From assembly GCA_019925105.1 (NCBI GenBank), contig JAHGAU010000010.1, positions 1,364,001-1,428,000 on the forward strand: DNA of 64,000 nt, in the 5' to 3' direction. Position 1 is the stretch's first letter. The number at the start of each line of letters is the position of its first letter. Positions 35,690 to 45,647 of this stretch are shown here, in pieces. The notes under the pieces were generated by a model. That model had not been told where the DNA came from. It made no database searches and saw only the letters and a program-made list of their open reading frames with translations. Position numbers and translations under genes: made by a program. Source of the DNA: Niebla homalea (lineage: Eukaryota; Ascomycota; Lecanoromycetes; Lecanorales; Ramalinaceae).

Positions 35690-36683
35690 ATTGCTTCTAA
35701 GGTCTGGGTTACAAGTAAATTTACGAATGCTTCAAGGCTTCGTTCAAAATTCTATATTGACTTGAGAAACTTTTCGCGGACCGCGTCTTGCAGCGCACCC
35801 CCCAACCGGACACACCCACCAACCGGACAGTACAGATAATACGCTTCCTGTGCTAAATTCTGCTTTGCGAAAGCGCCCTATCAGAGCATGCTATCTCCTG
35901 ATCTATGGGCCTCGTTCAACAACACTGCAACCCCCAAGACACACGCTAAAAACAAGGCACCGGGTGCAGCTCCAGGGGTAGTGTAATGCGCATTTAAAAC
36001 ACCGATACGATATTTTTTGTACTGTTCCGTTGGGGGGTCACCTCTTCTAGGACTCAGCCTCATATACCTAGCTAGGTTTGGTAGAGTTCCTCGCTTGATT
36101 TGAATAATGTTAAAGTCATGCCTTATTCAAACCTCTAGAGAGGTGGCTCCTCCATTGCTAAAGGTCGAGCGAGAATCAAATGATTTGTCAGTTATGTCAC
36201 TGGATTCCTGATGGTGATTCAACAGTTTCGCTACTTCTACCTCTACTAGTCGAAGTCCCCACTACCGCCTTACAACATTGAGGCGTACCGGAGTAGACGG
36301 CTGAATGATCTGGCTTGGTAGTATCGGACTTGAGTAAGCCTCTTCACAGGTGAGATAGTGTTTTAATTTCTCACAAGCGTTCTAATTTTCTTTGAAGAAT
36401 TGGCACTTAGGCAGAGATATGGGTGTGGTAAAGGAACATTAATAATATTGCTAAGGAACCGTGAGCCAGAGTGGAATATTTTCGCTTCTGATGATCTATT
36501 GTATTATCCGTCTTCTTCAGCTCCAACATCAAACCATGAGAACAGTGATACCAGACACCTCACGCTTTCTATACCCGTCTATGTCGATTTGGGGGAACTG
36601 CATCAGGAAGCCGTCGCCGTAGAGCCAATCCACCCATCATTCGCAAGCGCAAGCCCGATCAACAAACCAAACACCCATCTCAG
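35690..36683. other. Intergenic, CCT8 promoter side
   Basis: About 1 kb. It contains the CCT8 promoter next to 35690 and the 3' flank of the small gene at 36684. Short open frames only. No recognisable feature. Confidence 0.5.
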
Positions 36684-36989
36684 TCACTTCCTTAGCCCAG
36701 CAATCGCCTTCTCAACAACCCTGATCTGCTCCTTTTCCGCATCATCGCTCCAGATGCCCGCTTTCGCTTTCAAAGCAACATGCTGCTGCATGTGCATCTT
36801 CGTCTGCTCCAGGGTTGCTATCTGACTTTCCACGGGTATAAGCTTAGGTGCAACGAATGCGTTGCGAGCTGATTGGAGGAACGCGGCTGCTCGATCGGAG
36901 AATGTAGGTGGGGTTGTGTCTTTGTCGAGCGCAGCAGGCTTCACGGCAGTGGGGACGTAGGTGAAGACGAAGTTTGGGGTAGCGGACAT
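36684..36989 (-). CDS. Small protein of unknown function
   Basis: A single exon of 101 codons, ATG at 36989. The middle (FLQSARNAFVAPKLIPVESQ) and C-terminal half (ATLEQTKMHMQQHVALKAKA) are amphipathic and helical; the end EKEQIRVVEKAIAGLRK is likely coiled coil. I do not recognise the family. The composition is protein-like and the ATG context is good (A at -3: cacgATG), so I think it is real. Confidence 0.6.
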   Translation of the reverse strand: MSATPNFVFTYVPTAVKPAALDKDTTPPTFSDRAAAFLQSARNAFVAPKLIPVESQIATLEQTKMHMQQHVALKAKAGIWSDDAEKEQIRVVEKAIAGLRK

Positions 36990-37879
36990 CGTGTCGCGGA
37001 TGGAAGCGAGTGCAGTGAGAAATCTCGATGAGAGTTTCGAGATTTCTGGGTATGGATTGGTGGCTCAAATCGTTGGTTGGTTGCTTGCTTGCTTAAGATG
37101 TCGGTCACCGGACAGCTTTTTTTGGGAAACCACTCATATAAACGTTCTCAGCAAAGGGCTCGGTTCAAGGGAAAATGAGGGTCGATTAGGAGTACGTGAG
37201 ATGCACACAATTCAGGTACAATGAAGATCAAGGGAACTCTCAATCTCATCTTTTTGCATCAAAACCTTCCGGGAGAGACCGGAAATTTTCTCTAGCGCAC
37301 GGTCAAAAGGGGGAAATTTGAGCTTCACCGAGATTTACACGGCACATTTCCTAAGCCTTGTTCGTCCAGCCTTGTGCTCTTCCAAAAGAATTTGTGTAAA
37401 ACAGAATTGGTAGGATCAAATTCTTATCAGCATACCTCGACAACGAACAAGCCTCTCTCTGATTCTTTGACAAGCGCAGACCTTCTCATACACAACGTTC
37501 CTGATGTGACTTACCCAAATGCCTTCCAAGACGCTTACCCTGAGCTATACATGCCAGTCTAGGGAAATCAAGACCCTGATAAACGTCCCTTCAAGCAGGC
37601 ATTTAAGCAAAGGCCCTTCCTCGCTTGTTGTCTTGGCCTGACATATGAATCGCTGCTAAGAGTTGCGATGTGCGATATGTTTGAACCACTAAATGTAGGC
37701 ATCAGATCGCTCGAGATTCATGGTCTAAACAGATGATGGTCCTTGAATGAGATGATTTGTCATTTTAGTCGTGACCACTTGTGAGCTTTTCACCAACATG
37801 TGGGTCTTGTAGGCAGGGATTTCGAGCCGTGACGAGACTTGGCGACCTTGAATGCTCTTTGACAGGACAAAGCGACCCC
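36990..37879. other. Intergenic, no gene seen
   Basis: About 890 bp between the small gene's promoter side and the 3' end of the coiled-coil gene. No recognisable feature. Confidence 0.5.
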
Positions 37880-39154
37880 TTAGCCTCTCAGGCAGATGTC
37901 TTCAGGATTGACGTTAGCGTATCGTCCCTGGACATTCGAACATGGCTGTCTAAAGCCGCTTACCGTATCATGGTGTCTGTCAATTTTGGCCGTGTCCACA
38001 TGAGGTTCGCCCTTGATGAGAGCGGGCGCTGAGGCTTGCTTGGTCTCTGTAGACCCCGTTTCTGAATTATGATGATTGTCATACATGGTACTATCCACAT
38101 GAGATTCGTCATTTTTGAGGGTAGGGAGCGCAGGCTCGGCAAACCAGCCAGTGAGACTCTGAGGTAGACGACCACACTCGCCTTCCTTCCGGAGATCTAT
38201 CTCTAACTCTGGGTCCTTATCAAGGTCAAATATACTAGTATCCGCCTCTTCAACATTTGTTGCTTGTATTGCTGGAGCCGGTGTATTGGTCAAGCCTGGC
38301 CAAACCTCCTCGGGCGGCTCATCTTGATAGTCTGTCAAGTCGGTTGTTTCTAATTGTGGCCCTTGCCCCATGTTGGAGACAATCATAGACAGTTGGTGCA
38401 GCTTTGACCTCGTGTCTGTAAGGTTGTCGACTTGCACTGAGAGCGCCTGTTGGGTATAGTCGATCTGGTCACGCCATTCTTCTTCAAATGCAATCCTCTT
38501 TGTTTCCATCTCTGCCTCCAGCTGCTGACCCCAGCTCAAGAGTATATTGTCTATCACTGCCAGACTTCCCATGACGATCTGTGTCAAATTGTCCAGTTGT
38601 TCCGGGATATTCCCCAGTCGCTTGCTATCATCCGCGCGTTGAGCAGGCACGGGAGCAGGGGTGATCGGCTCCGAGGGCTTTGACTCAGGTTGCGATTCCT
38701 TGTACAATTCCATCGCTTTGGCGACCTCTAATTTGACAGTATGGGTGATCTGAGCTGCAAATTCTGACCTCGTATGCACTTCTGAAGTCTGTATGGCAGA
38801 CTTAATTTTGGACATCACCTGAGAGATTCTGTCCTGTGAGTCCTGTTGCTCGTTGACAGCTTTCTTGATTTGCCCATCCAGACTATCCTTCAGCTGCGTA
38901 TCCAGCGATTTCAATGTTGTCTTGGTTTCTCCTATCACTTGCGAGTATATATCAGATTTCATGCGCAGAAGCTTGGTATCGATGTTGACGCTGCCCGTTG
39001 CAGCAGGTACGCCATTTGCTTTTGGCATCGCGAAAGATGTCTTTGTGGATGTCAACAGTGCGAATACAGTAAGTATCCAGATGATCAAGAGTCGTCCATA
39101 GTATCTCAAATTCTTCAACATGACACGAAGCAGCTGCTCATTGTGACCGATCAT
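37880..39154 (-). CDS. Orphan coiled-coil protein with N-terminal membrane anchor
   Basis: A single open frame. From the ATG at 39154 it gives 424 aa; the frame is open to an ATG at 39325 that would overlap the P450 3' end by 34 bp, and a third ATG at 39121 is possible. The N-terminus has a hydrophobic anchor, YGRLLIIWILTVFALLTS. Residues after it are Lys/Glu/Gln-rich heptads (KTTLKSLDTQLKDSLDGQIK, RISQVMSKIKSAIQ, LSVQVDNLTDTRSKLHQLS), so long coiled coils. The C-terminal part is acidic and ends in two related units carrying HVDSTMYDNHH and HVDTAKIDRHH. No known family recognised. It lies tail-to-head next to the P450 and may be unrelated to it. Confidence 0.65.
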   Translation of the reverse strand: MIGHNEQLLRVMLKNLRYYGRLLIIWILTVFALLTSTKTSFAMPKANGVPAATGSVNIDTKLLRMKSDIYSQVIGETKTTLKSLDTQLKDSLDGQIKKAVNEQQDSQDRISQVMSKIKSAIQTSEVHTRSEFAAQITHTVKLEVAKAMELYKESQPESKPSEPITPAPVPAQRADDSKRLGNIPEQLDNLTQIVMGSLAVIDNILLSWGQQLEAEMETKRIAFEEEWRDQIDYTQQALSVQVDNLTDTRSKLHQLSMIVSNMGQGPQLETTDLTDYQDEPPEEVWPGLTNTPAPAIQATNVEEADTSIFDLDKDPELEIDLRKEGECGRLPQSLTGWFAEPALPTLKNDESHVDSTMYDNHHNSETGSTETKQASAPALIKGEPHVDTAKIDRHHDTVSGFRQPCSNVQGRYANVNPEDICLRG

Positions 39155-39291
39155 TCCTTCTGGATGTGGAAAGGAGAGGAAGCCGCGAACCCGAAATAGA
39201 TAAGGTATTGTGCAATAACGGGTATCATCATCACTCGATGACGAAATCACTAGACCATTTTCCAGCTTCAATGTTTGCCTGATGCGTTCTA

Positions 39292-41056
39292 TTACTCCTT
39301 CTCTGACCTTCTGAGAATCTTGCATGGTAAACCGTCTTGCATGGGCAAAGTCAAACTATTTTGGCTCAGTCTTTCCACAGATCTCCCACCCACAAGGGCC
39401 TCCTGAAAGTCGAATCGCCACACAAGTATTGCGAGGACATTAAGAGCAAGCAGTTCCGCCATCTTCTTACCAAGACAGGACCTTGGCCCTCCATTGAAGA
39501 CAGGAAACTCGAACGCTGATTTAGAGATAACAGATACGTGACCTTTGCCATCCTCTACGAGCCAACGCTCTGGTCGGAAATCATCGGCATCCTCACCCCA
39601 AATCTGCTTTGAACGTCCCATCGACCAAGGGACCCACATTACTACAGAGCCCCTTGGTAGCCAAGTTCCGTCAGGAAACGTGGTCGAGGCCGTACATTCT
39701 TTCAGCTCAACAGGCACAGGTGGGAAAAGGCGAAGGCTTTCGTTGAAAACTGCCATAGTATAAGGCAATGGACTTTGCTGCAAGTGGTCGAATCCCAGTG
39801 AGGGTTTCCCTCTCCTCATTGGTACTTCGGTCTGGATTTCTCTTCGAACGCGCTGCTGGACGTGTGGATTGCGCATCAATAGATAAAACGTCCAGGTCAA
39901 TGACTGGGCAGTCGTATCTCTCCCTGGCCAGGAATCAGCAATAGATCCTGAGGTGGATCAGGGTGAATTTCATACCGGCAGACAAATAATTCATGGCAGC
40001 ATCGGATACTACACGGTGATCGCTGATGTGATCCAGCAGCGAATCGATCAAGTTTCCGTTGAGCGCAACTAGACCATCACCGTTCTTTTCTGGATGATCC
40101 AAGTGACTATTGACTCGTCTCCACTGAGCATTGGAGACAATATCATCACCAAATCTCTTCACTTCAGAGACTGCGCGGCGAAGCGGCGCACCCCACACAA
40201 CTTCTTTGATTTTCCAGAATGGATTCTGAAATCGATCGCCAATAGCGCCTGAAGCAAAATCGAAAGCCTTTGAAAAGGGGAGAGATGCCGGCATGTCCAT
40301 CTGAAGACACATTGTTAACTTCCAAATGGGGGGTTGAAGAAGCGCTTCATACATCGTAGGCAATGTTACCCATGAATCGTGTCGTGAGCTCAAGTAGACA
40401 TGCCTGGAGGTCCACTACTTCCATACACTGGGCGGCCAAATCGAGATTTGCGCTGGTCTGCTCGACAAGCGGTGGCAAGACTTGGTTGATGAATGTCTTC
40501 AGATTGGCATTGCTGAAAAATCTCAAACCGGCCTTTCGCTGTACCTTCCACAGCTCCCCATCTGCGTTGATAATACCGTTGCCTACGGAAGTCGCTGATG
40601 AGGATCAAGTCTTTCCAAGGAACTGCACCCCTATCTTGCTGAAGATAGCTTCACGTACCGAACAGATCCCAGGAGCGAAGGCGGAAGAAGTCGCCTTTGA
40701 TGAAAACGTCGTTGTTCTTTAGAACATGCTCAACATTAATTGGGTCGTTGATCACAATAGCCGGTGGCAAGGAAGGCACAGATATCTCGAAGGTTGCGAA
40801 CCCGGTCTTCCGCTCGCACTCCGAGAACCAATTGAGAAGCTTATGTCTGGGTTGCAAGAACCATATGCCATTCCCTGCGAAGGGCATAGTTCCTGGAGGT
40901 CTCCTGCAGCACACCACTTGATTAATTTGGACACTGTATCGTTGAAAAAGTAACCTACGGCAGAGGCTTTCCATGGCGACGTATCGCAGAACTTTGACCT
41001 CGGAGAAGCCAACAGACTATAACGATTGACAGAGTCGCTACGAGGGTGTAGAACAT
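39292..41056 (-). CDS. Cytochrome P450 monooxygenase
   Basis: Five exons, 41056-40959, 40903-40659, 40582-40353, 40300-39976 and 39923-39292, join in phase to 509 aa. Exon 1 encodes the membrane anchor (MFYTLVATLSIVIVCWLL) and joins GKPLP to RPPGTMPF, the proline hinge. Other marks: WKVQRKAGLRFF (C-helix), oxygen-binding I-helix AGRDTTAQS, ExxR in NESLRLFPPVPV, and PERW. The heme loop is FPVFNGGPRSCLGK with the ligand Cys449. The pattern resembles microsomal fungal alkane and fatty-acid hydroxylases of the CYP52/CYP539 sort, but I cannot assign the family. It is divergent from the type III polyketide synthase, so hydroxylation of an alkyl chain or aromatic product is a reasonable guess. Confidence 0.94.
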
Positions 41057-41483
41057 GTTGTCACACGTCTATGCATGTCTTGAAATTGTCAATCTTGATG
41101 ATTTTAATTGGTATGCCCGAGGCTGCCCCTGTTGCTCCTGGCGGCGTTCGTACTCGCACTCGGAAGTATGGCCTTACTGCAGGGTTTTTTGAGCTTATCT
41201 TGACAGATCTAGCGGGCGTTAGGGCGCGCATAAGTGATTGCAGCACACCTATCAAGAGATCCCCCAGTACCTAGAATGTCGGGGTCCCGACGTCATACAG
41301 GCTGAATCGGCTCAAGCCTCAACAATTTCTTTGTCAATTATAGAGTAGGACTGGCATCGTCTGAGGTGGCCCTTTTCAAATATGGACAACCTCAATTTGT
41401 GTCTGAACAGCTTCAGACCTCGTCAATCGTTTTGCTACATGTCCAACTAACATCGTCGCTTCAAGTGGCTGTCGACCTCGATA
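41057..41483. promoter_or_regulatory. Shared promoter of P450 and type III PKS
   Basis: 427 bp between divergent start codons, so it likely controls both genes. It contains the palindrome TCGGGGTCCCGA at 41279-41290, directly followed by CGTCA (ACGTCA at 41290-41295). No other reading frame of interest. Confidence 0.6.
41279..41295. promoter_or_regulatory. CGG-N4-CCG palindrome with adjoining ACGTCA
   Basis: CGG (41280-41282), four bases, CCG (41287-41289): an everted or inverted CGG pair of the sort bound by Zn2Cys6 regulators. The overlapping ACGTCA is a bZIP half site. Seen in sequence; the binding factor is unknown and none is encoded in this window. Confidence 0.45.
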
Positions 41484-42843
41484 ATGCATCCTCCTGCGCC
41501 CAATGCGGCAACCGCACACCACCATTTTGAAGACAATCTGAACTTGAGCATTCTTGGCTTTGGCGTTGAATATCCGCCTTACAGGCATGGGCCGGAAGCC
41601 CTCGAGACGTTGGCCAATCGCTTCTACAAACCTTCGCCTGCGTGAGCATACAGTCCCTCACTGGAAATACTACGAACCATTGCGTGCTGACAAGAGTTCA
41701 AGAATGTCCAAGGTCCTCTCTATCAATCGTTTCACAGGCATAGAAACTCGTGCTTCTGTTGGCTACGTCGACCATCCACTCGTTAATCAACCAGAACCGC
41801 CTACCATCAAGCAGCTCGACGATAATTTTCGTGAAGAAGGTGTAAGATTATCCGTTAACGCATGCAAGAAAGCTATAGATGAATGGGGAGGCGGCGTACA
41901 TGACATTACTCATATTGTATCCACGACCTGCACGAATTCGGCGAATCCGGGCTTTGATCATTTTGTGAGAAAGGAATTGGGCATAAGGAGCAGTGTTGAA
42001 AAGGTCCTGCTGCATGGCATTGGCTGTTCGGGAGGTCTAGCTGCCATACGGACTGCCTCAAATCTGGCATTGGGATCATCGTACAGGAGGAAACCTGCGA
42101 GGGTGCTGGTGGTAGCGTGTGAGATATCCACCCTACTTGTCCGATCAGAGCTGGAATCCGTGGACACAGATCAAGCTGTACGGATAGGCGTCTGCCTGTT
42201 CAGTGATTGTGCATCGGCTTGTGTTTTAAGTAACAATGTAGGGCAGGAGTCAGGGAGCACCCCCGTCTTCGACATCCTGGGTTGGAAGCATGAGATCCTG
42301 CAAGACACAGAGAAGGATTTGGGCTTCGATGTAGATCCGATGGGCTGGAAGGTTGTTCTCACCACTCAGGTGCCTGCTTTGGCATCAGCGGCCGTCTCAC
42401 CAGCATTCGAAGAACTCACAGCATCAATCCCAAGTCTTTGTGGGTCCGACAAACCGATGAAAGCAGCGGAGTTTGACTGGGCGCTTCACCCAGGTGGCTC
42501 GACCATCATCACTGGGGTCCAACAGGCCGTTGGACTCACAGAAGAGAACCTTCGGGCAAGCTACGAGATCTACATGAACTACGGCAACTCGTCAAGTGCG
42601 ACGATTACAGCTGTGATGAACAAGCTAAGGAGTAGCGGAGGTAAGGAAAATGTAGTCGCCTGTGCCTTTGGACCGGGAATTAGTCTGGAAATGATGGTGC
42701 TCAGGAGAAGTTCAAAAGCGACCAATGGAAATATTGAGACTAACGGCCACATGGACACCAACGGAGGCGCGTTGGTAAACGAATCTACTAGTTCGAACGG
42801 TATACCAGACACCAGTGGACTACTAACAGAAGATGTAGACTGA
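41484..42843 (+). CDS. Type III polyketide synthase (chalcone-synthase-like)
   Basis: Exons 41484-41641 and 41703-42843 join in phase to 432 aa. Catalytic triad is present: Cys161 in LLHGIGCSGGLAAIR, His315 in WALHPGGST and Asn348 in MNYGNSSSA. Fungal type III features: LSILGFGVEYPPYRHGPEAL at the N-terminus and SINRFTGIETR. The C-terminal 40 residues are an Asn/Thr/Gly-rich tail beyond the fold. Such enzymes use long acyl-CoA starters and malonyl-CoA to make alkylpyrones, alkylresorcinols or resorcylic acids. The starter here is unknown. The first intron (61 nt, GTGAGC donor) must end at 41702 to give SPA|MSKVL; a start in the other frame at 41554 would lose the N-terminal fold. Confidence 0.95.
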
Positions 42844-43006
42844 CAGGGCTGCCAATTAGAGCAAGGGTGATAATCCAAGGAGGCTGATATCCAGATGAGA
42901 CCTGAGTCTAGCAACAGCATAATGACAGCATGCACATAGATAAGGATGGGAACGTACATAGATGCACTGTTTGATAGACTCTACATGTCGATGACCTCCT
43001 TTACCA

Positions 43007-44157
43007 TCAGTCCTTGACTCCCATCAGGTACTGCATACTCCCGATCGGCCAAGTATGCGTCTCGCCACCAGCCTCAAACTTCCATCCATTCAGCCCACCA
43101 CCTGCTTTCGCCGCCTCATTCACCAACCTAAGCACTTCCTGATCCCTCCTTGTTCTCAGACAGCTCACCAGCCCATCATACACCGTCACGATCGGCACAA
43201 CAGGGACAACATACGTCCAGAACAAATGCCCCCACTCCCCCCAAAACCAATACCAACTCCCCAACCACAACAGCGGCGCAATCAACAGCACCGTGAGTAA
43301 GTTCCCAAGATCTCTGCCTTGCAACTCAAAGATCGCAAAACCCTCGCTCGTCTCCAACGTGTTCGCCATGATCTTCCTCGCCAGCTCGTCATCGAAATGG
43401 TGGAACGCCAGATTGAAGAGCCGAAATACCTTCTTGCTGCTGCTGCTGCTGCTGCATGCTCTCGTCGTGGCGCCGCCCCCCTCCACATGATCCAGCAGGT
43501 CCCGAGGCGCATCGGCCGCATCCACGGATCCGGCCACGTATCTCAGGTGGTTGGAGCGGGCGCTGGCGCGTTGCCAGGCCGCGAGGTGGGGGTGGATGTC
43601 TGTGAGGACAAAATCCACACCGTCCTCCTTGTCCTCCTCGTCCTCGTCCTCATCCACCATCACAGCTCCTCCTCCTTGCCCTGCACTACCACCACCGTTG
43701 CCCTGGTGCGTGCGGCCATTGACCCACCCCATTTCCCCCCCATTCGCCTTCGCCTTCGCCTTCTTCCCTACCCCATCAGCTCTCATCCGCCGCTGTCGTC
43801 GTCGTTGTCGTAACAGCCCATTCACCTCCTGCTCAATCGCCGGCGTCGGTCCCCCCGCTCCGGCGCAGAAATCCACGTACGTGTAGTCCTGGAGGTGCGC
43901 GCCCAGCGTCCTCTGCAGCGCCTGCGAGACGAGGAAGGTGGGAGATTGGGGTTGGATGAGTGGGAGGCGGAGGTTCCAGAGGTGGGTCAGCACCGCTTGG
44001 ACGTGGGCGCGGAGGGGAGCGGGGAACCTGGTAGGGGGAAAGGAGATGTTTGTTAGTGTGATTGGGCGATGGTGAAAAGGTGGTGGAGAGGGGGGCTGGC
44101 GAACCATGCTTGATCGTTGATTTCAAAGAGGTGGAGGCGGGGGATGGGGAGGGACAT
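43007..44157 (-). CDS. Methyltransferase-like protein with membrane segment
   Basis: Exons 44157-44105 and 44027-43007 join in phase to 357 aa, restoring LFEINDQAW|FPAPLRAHVQ. A class I methyltransferase motif is visible: VDFCAGAGGPTPAIE (motif I), VLTDIHPHLAAW (motif II) and VFRLFNLAFHHFDD. Between motifs I and II is a long Arg/Lys/Gly-rich and acidic insert. After the fold lies a hydrophobic stretch, NLLTVLLIAPLLWLGSWYWF then LFWTYVVPVVPIVTVYDGL, likely one or two helices. The substrate is unknown. It converges on the polyketide synthase with 163 bp between the stops. O-methylation of a polyketide is possible but not shown. The first intron has a GTTCGC donor and a CTAAC branch site. Confidence 0.8.
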
Positions 44158-44555
44158 GATTGCCGATCAAACAGGGTTGCAGTCTCCCTTTGAGAAGGTC
44201 TGTGCGCTGTGCTGGGATATATAGAGATTAGAGGAGGGCGCGTTTGTGTGGCATGATGTCGTGTTGTTTACTAGTCACTACTCCTAATTGGGCTATACAG
44301 CTCCGTCATTGTGCATGACCAAGGACAGGGCTCTGAAGTCGGTGCAGAAATGTACCTCGGTTCAAATCAGAAGCCGTTGCACAATGGAGAGTGGGAAATT
44401 ATCAATTTAGTGATTCGTGGACAGGGGAGATAGGTCTATGAACCTTTCGCTGCAATGATTCTTGTTGAGTGCCTTGGACGCCGCCGCTAAAGGATACATC
44501 AATGAAGCCGGCCCAGTGAGGTTCTTGTACAAAGGCTTCCATATATTCGAGACCA
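44158..44555. other. Intergenic, methyltransferase promoter / OMA1 3' end
   Basis: About 400 bp. No gene or repeat seen. Confidence 0.5.
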
Positions 44556-45647
44556 TCAGAAAAAGTCATCGTCATCGTCTCGCCTTCTGACAGGCGCCTC
44601 TCGATAGCTCTTCGGCTTGAACGCTTGGCTGAATTGATCCACGTAGCCACTTGTTATATTGCAGTCGCTTTGAGCTTGTATGTCCATGGCTTCTGGTAGC
44701 CATTGTTGAATGACCTCGACCCGATTCTTGCTCGCAGGATGGGTTGAGAGAAATTGAGGTGGAGCAACTTTTTCGTCTTTGGTCATTCGTTGCCAGAGTC
44801 CAATAGCGGCTTGAGGGTTGTAGCAAGCCCGAGCCATCATTTGTAACCCTATGTAATCGGCTTCCGACTCTTGTTTCCTCGAATTAGGTAGTTCCAAGAG
44901 AAAGGTAAGGACGAGATTGGTAAGCTGAGTAGATGTGTCAATATAGAAGGCGAGAGCTAGTGCTGCGAAACCTAGAATGAAGCTTTTGCTGATCTTTTCG
45001 CCAGCATGATGGGCTACAGAATGGGAAATCTCGTGGCCAAGAACCGCAGCGAGGCCATCATCGTCCCCACACACTGGGATGATGCCGCTGAAGACAAAGA
45101 CTTTGCCCCCAGGCATTACAAAGGCGTTCTTTTGGTTGGGGTCGTCGATGACTCTGACCTCCCATTTCTCGCCCGCGAGCCCAGAGACTGGGATGAGTCT
45201 TTTCATCACCCTCTGCACGATCTGCGACAGTGGGTGATTTTGGGGCAAGATCCTGCCTTGATACTGTTGTAGAATCTGATTGAAGCCTCCCTCTGCTATC
45301 GCCTTCTCCAACTCTGGTGATACGAAGTTGAACCGGCGCCTTCCGCTGACCGGTACAGTTTCGAGGTTGGCGTAATAGAAGAAGCCCCCTGCCAGGCCGA
45401 CGCCACCAGTACCATACCTGAATGTAGGACTGGTGTACCACAGCTTTTGTATTCCCTGAGCTCTACCAAAGCGATTGTAGCGAGGTGGAGGGCGCCTGAA
45501 CCCTCGATTGGAAATATGGCGGACGCTGGTCAATGCTGAGGAGGACCTCGTCTTTTCCCAGGAACTCGGACAGGCGCAACTCCGAGCTGACACTGCTGGA
45601 AGCTGTTGGGACAGCGTAGCACGTACGTAGTTCAGACAGCACGCCAT
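44556..45647 (-). CDS. OMA1: Mitochondrial inner-membrane metalloprotease OMA1
   Basis: A single exon of 363 aa. The N-terminal 60 residues are Arg/Ser-rich, as in a mitochondrial presequence (RHISNRGFRRPPPRYNRFGR). A hydrophobic segment GTGGVGLAGGFFYYA follows. The M48 core has zinc site HEISH (His205, Glu206, His209) after NAFVMPGGKVFVFSGI, a second membrane helix FILGFAALALAFYI, and the third ligand region SEADYIGLQMMARACY. FLSTHPASKNRVEVIQQWLPEA is typical near the end. Oma1 cleaves inner-membrane proteins under stress and processes OPA1/Mgm1-type substrates. The C-terminus ends in a run of acidic residues, DDDDDFF. No intron. Confidence 0.96.
   Translation of the reverse strand: MACCLNYVRATLSQQLPAVSARSCACPSSWEKTRSSSALTSVRHISNRGFRRPPPRYNRFGRAQGIQKLWYTSPTFRYGTGGVGLAGGFFYYANLETVPVSGRRRFNFVSPELEKAIAEGGFNQILQQYQGRILPQNHPLSQIVQRVMKRLIPVSGLAGEKWEVRVIDDPNQKNAFVMPGGKVFVFSGIIPVCGDDDGLAAVLGHEISHSVAHHAGEKISKSFILGFAALALAFYIDTSTQLTNLVLTFLLELPNSRKQESEADYIGLQMMARACYNPQAAIGLWQRMTKDEKVAPPQFLSTHPASKNRVEVIQQWLPEAMDIQAQSDCNITSGYVDQFSQAFKPKSYREAPVRRRDDDDDFF

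Noticed and set aside
39155..39325. Upstream ATG of the coiled-coil gene at 39325
   Set aside because: It would overlap the P450 coding end and adds no anchor or domain; the ATG at 39154 or 39121 is more likely, though not proven.
41554..41702. Alternative PKS start in the frame open from 41554
   Set aside because: It opens with TTG and reads through what must be the intron; the ATG at 41484 plus the 61-nt intron restores the conserved N-terminus.
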